Program-made: the position numbers and the translations under genes
DNA from: Salipiger abyssi
GTDB taxonomy: Bacteria > Pseudomonadota > Alphaproteobacteria > Rhodobacterales > Rhodobacteraceae
Direction: 5' to 3'
Length of the DNA stretch: 64,000 nucleotides
Assembly (NCBI RefSeq): GCF_001975705.1
Contig: NZ_CP015093.1
Location: forward strand, 1,116,001-1,180,000
Part shown: positions 61,514 through 64,000 of the stretch, one piece after another
How positions within the stretch are numbered: the first letter of the stretch is position 1
Layout: every line of letters begins with the position of its first letter
The notes under the pieces: generated by a model
What the model saw: only the letters and a program-made list of their open reading frames with translations
Told to the model about the DNA's origin: nothing
The model's database searches: none

Positions 61514-62155
61514 TTATGTGGTGCGCTTTGCCAGCACGTCGGCAAGAACGATGTAGGACGACGCCACATGGCTGCGCATCAGACGCCGCGTCGCCTCGGC
61601 ATCCTGCGCCCTGATCGCCTCGGCGATGGCGTGGTGTTCGGCGCGCGAAGAGGCCAGCCGGCTGCTGTCCTCGTGGAAATTCGCCGCGCGCCAGGCCAGC
61701 GTGCGCAGGTTCAGCTCGTCGAGCGTGGCGGCGAGAATGCCGTTGCGCGCACCCGATTTGATGCTCTCGTGAAACCGCGCGTTGATCTCGCCATAGGCCT
61801 GCGGATCGTCACAGGTATCACCCTCTTCGACGATCGCCCCGAGCTGGCGCCGCTCGATCTCGCTCATGCGGTGCGCGGCAAGCGCCGCCAGCGCGCTCTC
61901 GACCTCGCCCGCCGCCTCGAACAGCTCGGCGAGATCCTCGGGGGCCATGCGGCGCACGACAAAGGCGCGCCGCGCGCCGCGCTCGGCAAGCCGGGCCTGC
62001 TCGAGCCGGTGCAGCGCCTCGCGCACCGGGGTGCGCGACACGCCGAACTGCTCCGCGAGCGACTGCTCGACCAGAGGCTCTCCGGGCGGCATCCGCCCCG
62101 CGACGATCCCGTCGACCAGCGTCTCGAAGATGTTCTCTGCCGTGCGAACACTCAT
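61514..62155 (-). CDS. GntR-family (FCD domain) transcriptional regulator
   Basis: A 213-aa regulator. The winged HTH (about 10-70) includes GEPLVEQSLAEQFGVSRTPVREALHRLEQARLAE, the classic FadR-subgroup signature. The FCD effector domain (about 80-210) contains metal/ligand histidines in INARFHESI and RAEHHAIAEAI. The start at 62155 follows AAGGCGGG and keeps the ATGTATACAT operator outside the coding region; an in-frame ATG at 62197 would overlap it. It is divergent from the ABC transporter operon and upstream of the TauE/SafE gene, and probably represses both from the shared gap. Confidence 0.93.
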   Translation of the reverse strand: MSVRTAENIFETLVDGIVAGRMPPGEPLVEQSLAEQFGVSRTPVREALHRLEQARLAERGARRAFVVRRMAPEDLAELFEAAGEVESALAALAAHRMSEIERRQLGAIVEEGDTCDDPQAYGEINARFHESIKSGARNGILAATLDELNLRTLAWRAANFHEDSSRLASSRAEHHAIAEAIRAQDAEATRRLMRSHVASSYIVLADVLAKRTT

Positions 62156-62197
62156 ATGTCGCCCGCCTTCGCTGTTAGGTGCACTTTTATCTTGCAT

Positions 62198-62207
62198 ATG
62201 TATACAT
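62198..62207. promoter_or_regulatory. GntR-type operator, ATGTATACAT
   Basis: A perfect 10-bp palindrome 43 bp upstream of the gntR start and 171 bp upstream of the ABC substrate-binding protein start. The form TGTATACA is typical of operators for FCD-type GntR regulators. Autoregulation plus control of the divergent transporter is inferred. Confidence 0.6.
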
Positions 62208-62377
62208 GTTCTTTCAAGCTGAATTCGCAACGACGTCGAAGATGGAGGAGACATCGGCTGACAGCGCCCCGGAACCAGCCGGGACGCAGCGAGATCCGGA
62301 CCCAACCGATCCGCTGAAAGGCACTGGCCTCATTGAAGAAAAAAGGGAGGAGACCATGCCAACAGGAGAGACAAGAC

Positions 62378-63985
62378 ATGACAGAGATCGACCACAAGAA
62401 GGTCCTTGCCGAGCGCCTCTCGGCGCGATTCGGACGCCGGGCGGTTCTCAAGGGGATGGGCGCCGGTATCCTCGCCGCAAGCACCGCCGGAACCATGCCC
62501 TCGATTGCCCGCGCCCAGCAAAGCGGCCATCTCAGGATCGCCTCGATCAAGGTGATCGACACGCTCGACCCGCATTTCACCGGGTTCCTGTCTGCAATCC
62601 AGATCATCAACAATATCCATAACGGCCTGCTCAAGATCACCTATGACGGCTCAGAAGTGAAGTTTGAGCCCGATCTGGCCGAAAGCTGGGATCTCGAAGA
62701 CGACAAGACCCATGTCTTCAAGCTGCGCGAGGGCGTGAAATTCCACGACGGCACCCCCTGCGATGCCGAGGCGGTGAAATTCTCGCTGCTGCGCGTGAAG
62801 GAAGGCGAGCCGAAATCGCCGCATGCGTGGAAGCTGGCGCTGCTCGAAAATATCGAGATCCTCGATCCGCTCACCATCAAGCTGAGCTTCTCGCAGCCCT
62901 ATGCCTTCCTGCCGGTGGCGCTCAACGGCTCCACGGGCCGCGCGGGCACCATCGTCAGCCCCGCCGCCGTGCAGAAATACGGCGCCGATTACGGTCGCAA
63001 CCCGGTGGGTACCGGGCCGTTCAAATTCGTCTCGTGGCGCGAAAACGACGCCATCGAGCTGGAAGCCAACACCGAGTATTTCGAGCCCGGCCTGCCGAAG
63101 CTCGAAAAGGTCACCTTCGTGCTGATGAACGAGGCCTCCACCGCGCTGGCGGCGCTGATGGCGGGCCAGATCGACGGCATGACCGACTGCCCGATGCAGC
63201 TTGTCGATCAGGTCGATGCCTTCCCCAATGCCACGCTCTATGGCGAGATCGAGGGCAATTACACCTTTGTCGGCATGAACTGCCAGCGCAGTCCGTTCGA
63301 CGATATCAACCTGCGCCGCGCGGTGGCCTGGGCGCTCGACCGCGAAACCATCGTCAAGCAGGCCTATTTCGGGCGCGCGCGTCAGGCCTACACGCCGATC
63401 TCGCCGCCGATGACCAGCTTCTACGACCCCGATATCGCAACCAGCGGCCGCGGCCAGTGGTTCGATCTGGAGAAAGCCAAGGAATACCGCGCCAAGGCGG
63501 CCAATCAGGGTGAGGTCGAGGCCACATATATGATGGCAGAGCGCGGCCCGGTCGGCACGCGGATCGCCCAGACCGTGGCGCCGATGCTGGCGCAGATCGG
63601 CATCAAGGCCAATCTCGAACTGATCGAACCGGCGGCCTGGATCAAGCGCCGCAATGCCGGCGATTTCGACCTCTACGATTTCGAATGGGTGGCCGATCTC
63701 GACCCCGACGAAACGCTCTATCCCGAGTTCCGCTCGGACGGTGCGTGGAATTTCGGCGGCTGGGTCAATACCGAGTTCGACGATCTCTGCGCCCAGGCGC
63801 AGGTGCTGCTCGACCCCGAGGCCCGCAAGGAGCTCTACTACAAGGCCGAAGACCTGCTCATGGATGAGGCCGGCATCGCCGTGATGGCGCATATGCCGAT
63901 CTACAAGGTGTTCTCGAACAAGGTGCAGGGCTTCCAGTACATCCCCGCCGACCTCGTGAACCTGCATACGGTGAGCCTCGGCTGA
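62378..63985 (+). CDS. Peptide/opine-type ABC transporter substrate-binding protein (family 5), Tat-exported
   Basis: A 535-aa SBP_bac_5 protein. The N-terminus has a twin-arginine signal, RFGRRAVLKGMGAGILAAS (about 17-35), with cleavage likely after ARA. The mature protein shows the family strings ESWDLEDDKTHVFKLREGVKFHDGTPCDAEAVKFSL and GTGPFKFVSW, and the NLRRAVAWALDRETIVKQAYFGRARQA hinge region. Members bind di/oligopeptides, nickel, glutathione or other solutes. The start at 62378 follows CAGGAGAG; an in-frame ATG at 62333 is less favoured. The next gene overlaps the stop (TGATG). Confidence 0.93.
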   Translation: MTEIDHKKVLAERLSARFGRRAVLKGMGAGILAASTAGTMPSIARAQQSGHLRIASIKVIDTLDPHFTGFLSAIQIINNIHNGLLKITYDGSEVKFEPDLAESWDLEDDKTHVFKLREGVKFHDGTPCDAEAVKFSLLRVKEGEPKSPHAWKLALLENIEILDPLTIKLSFSQPYAFLPVALNGSTGRAGTIVSPAAVQKYGADYGRNPVGTGPFKFVSWRENDAIELEANTEYFEPGLPKLEKVTFVLMNEASTALAALMAGQIDGMTDCPMQLVDQVDAFPNATLYGEIEGNYTFVGMNCQRSPFDDINLRRAVAWALDRETIVKQAYFGRARQAYTPISPPMTSFYDPDIATSGRGQWFDLEKAKEYRAKAANQGEVEATYMMAERGPVGTRIAQTVAPMLAQIGIKANLELIEPAAWIKRRNAGDFDLYDFEWVADLDPDETLYPEFRSDGAWNFGGWVNTEFDDLCAQAQVLLDPEARKELYYKAEDLLMDEAGIAVMAHMPIYKVFSNKVQGFQYIPADLVNLHTVSLG

Positions 63986-64000
63986 TGCTACGACAGGCAA
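63985..64000 (+). CDS. Start of the next ABC transporter gene (probable permease), cut by window edge
   Basis: Only five codons (MLRQA) are present. The ATG overlaps the stop of the substrate-binding protein gene as TGATG, the usual coupling between the first two genes of a family-5 ABC operon, where the second gene encodes a DppB-type permease. The identity is an inference from position. Confidence 0.45.

Overview
The window is high-GC, densely coded DNA with many ATGA stop/start overlaps. Gene content and order point to a marine-type alphaproteobacterium of the Rhodobacteraceae/Roseobacteraceae: lepB-rnc-era, a complete tol-pal locus, COQ9 next to rpsU, DUF1491, and a DUF442 + sulfide:quinone oxidoreductase fusion. 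The genus cannot be fixed from sequence alone.

Layout. 1-320: start of glpD, running off the left edge. 521-4210: lepB, rnc, a DMT permease, era and DUF1491 in one direction. 4207-7611 (minus): MOSC protein, tam-like methyltransferase and ftsH. 7687-14929 (minus): tilS, ybgF, pal, tolB, tolA, tolR, tolQ, ybgC; tolA is frameshifted in this sequence. 15041-20506: a membrane protein, then leuS-lptE-holA. 20676-24341: a sulfur module (DUF442-SQR fusion, then a SulP transporter), each gene preceded by an ATTC-N8-GAAT site of the SqrR type. 24288-31530: a PPP phosphatase, divergent hemE/hemC, two quinone oxidoreductases around a DUF2189 membrane protein, COQ9 and rpsU. 31746-36013: a DUF900 hydrolase and the serine pair serC-serA.

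36039-46486 is an integrated element of about 10.4 kb flanked by direct repeats that lie in the serC 5' leader. It carries int and an overlapping HTH gene at one end, a Nu1/GpA-type terminase pair, portal, a prohead protease-capsid fusion, gpW and DUF2190. It has no tail, lysis or recognisable replication gene. This is the gene set of a capsid-forming phage-inducible chromosomal island (cf-PICI-like satellite), although a decayed prophage is the alternative. Upstream of the terminase is a gene-free stretch of about 360 bp with four strong stem-loops. An AT-rich XRE regulator + membrane protein pair sits between terminase and portal.

46712-60623 is an exopolysaccharide locus: polymerase, Wzz-like protein, LuxR-type response regulator, a WecG + phosphoglycosyltransferase fusion, a periplasmic Moco-fold protein with no cysteine, a hybrid histidine kinase, Wza, a flippase and three glycosyltransferases. 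Four palindromes of the form CCTAYCC-N4-GGATAGG lie in its promoter regions and may define the operon's own regulon. The window ends with a TauE/SafE permease and GntR repressor divergent from a peptide-type ABC transporter operon whose first permease gene is cut by the right edge. No tRNA, rRNA, IS element or CRISPR array was seen.
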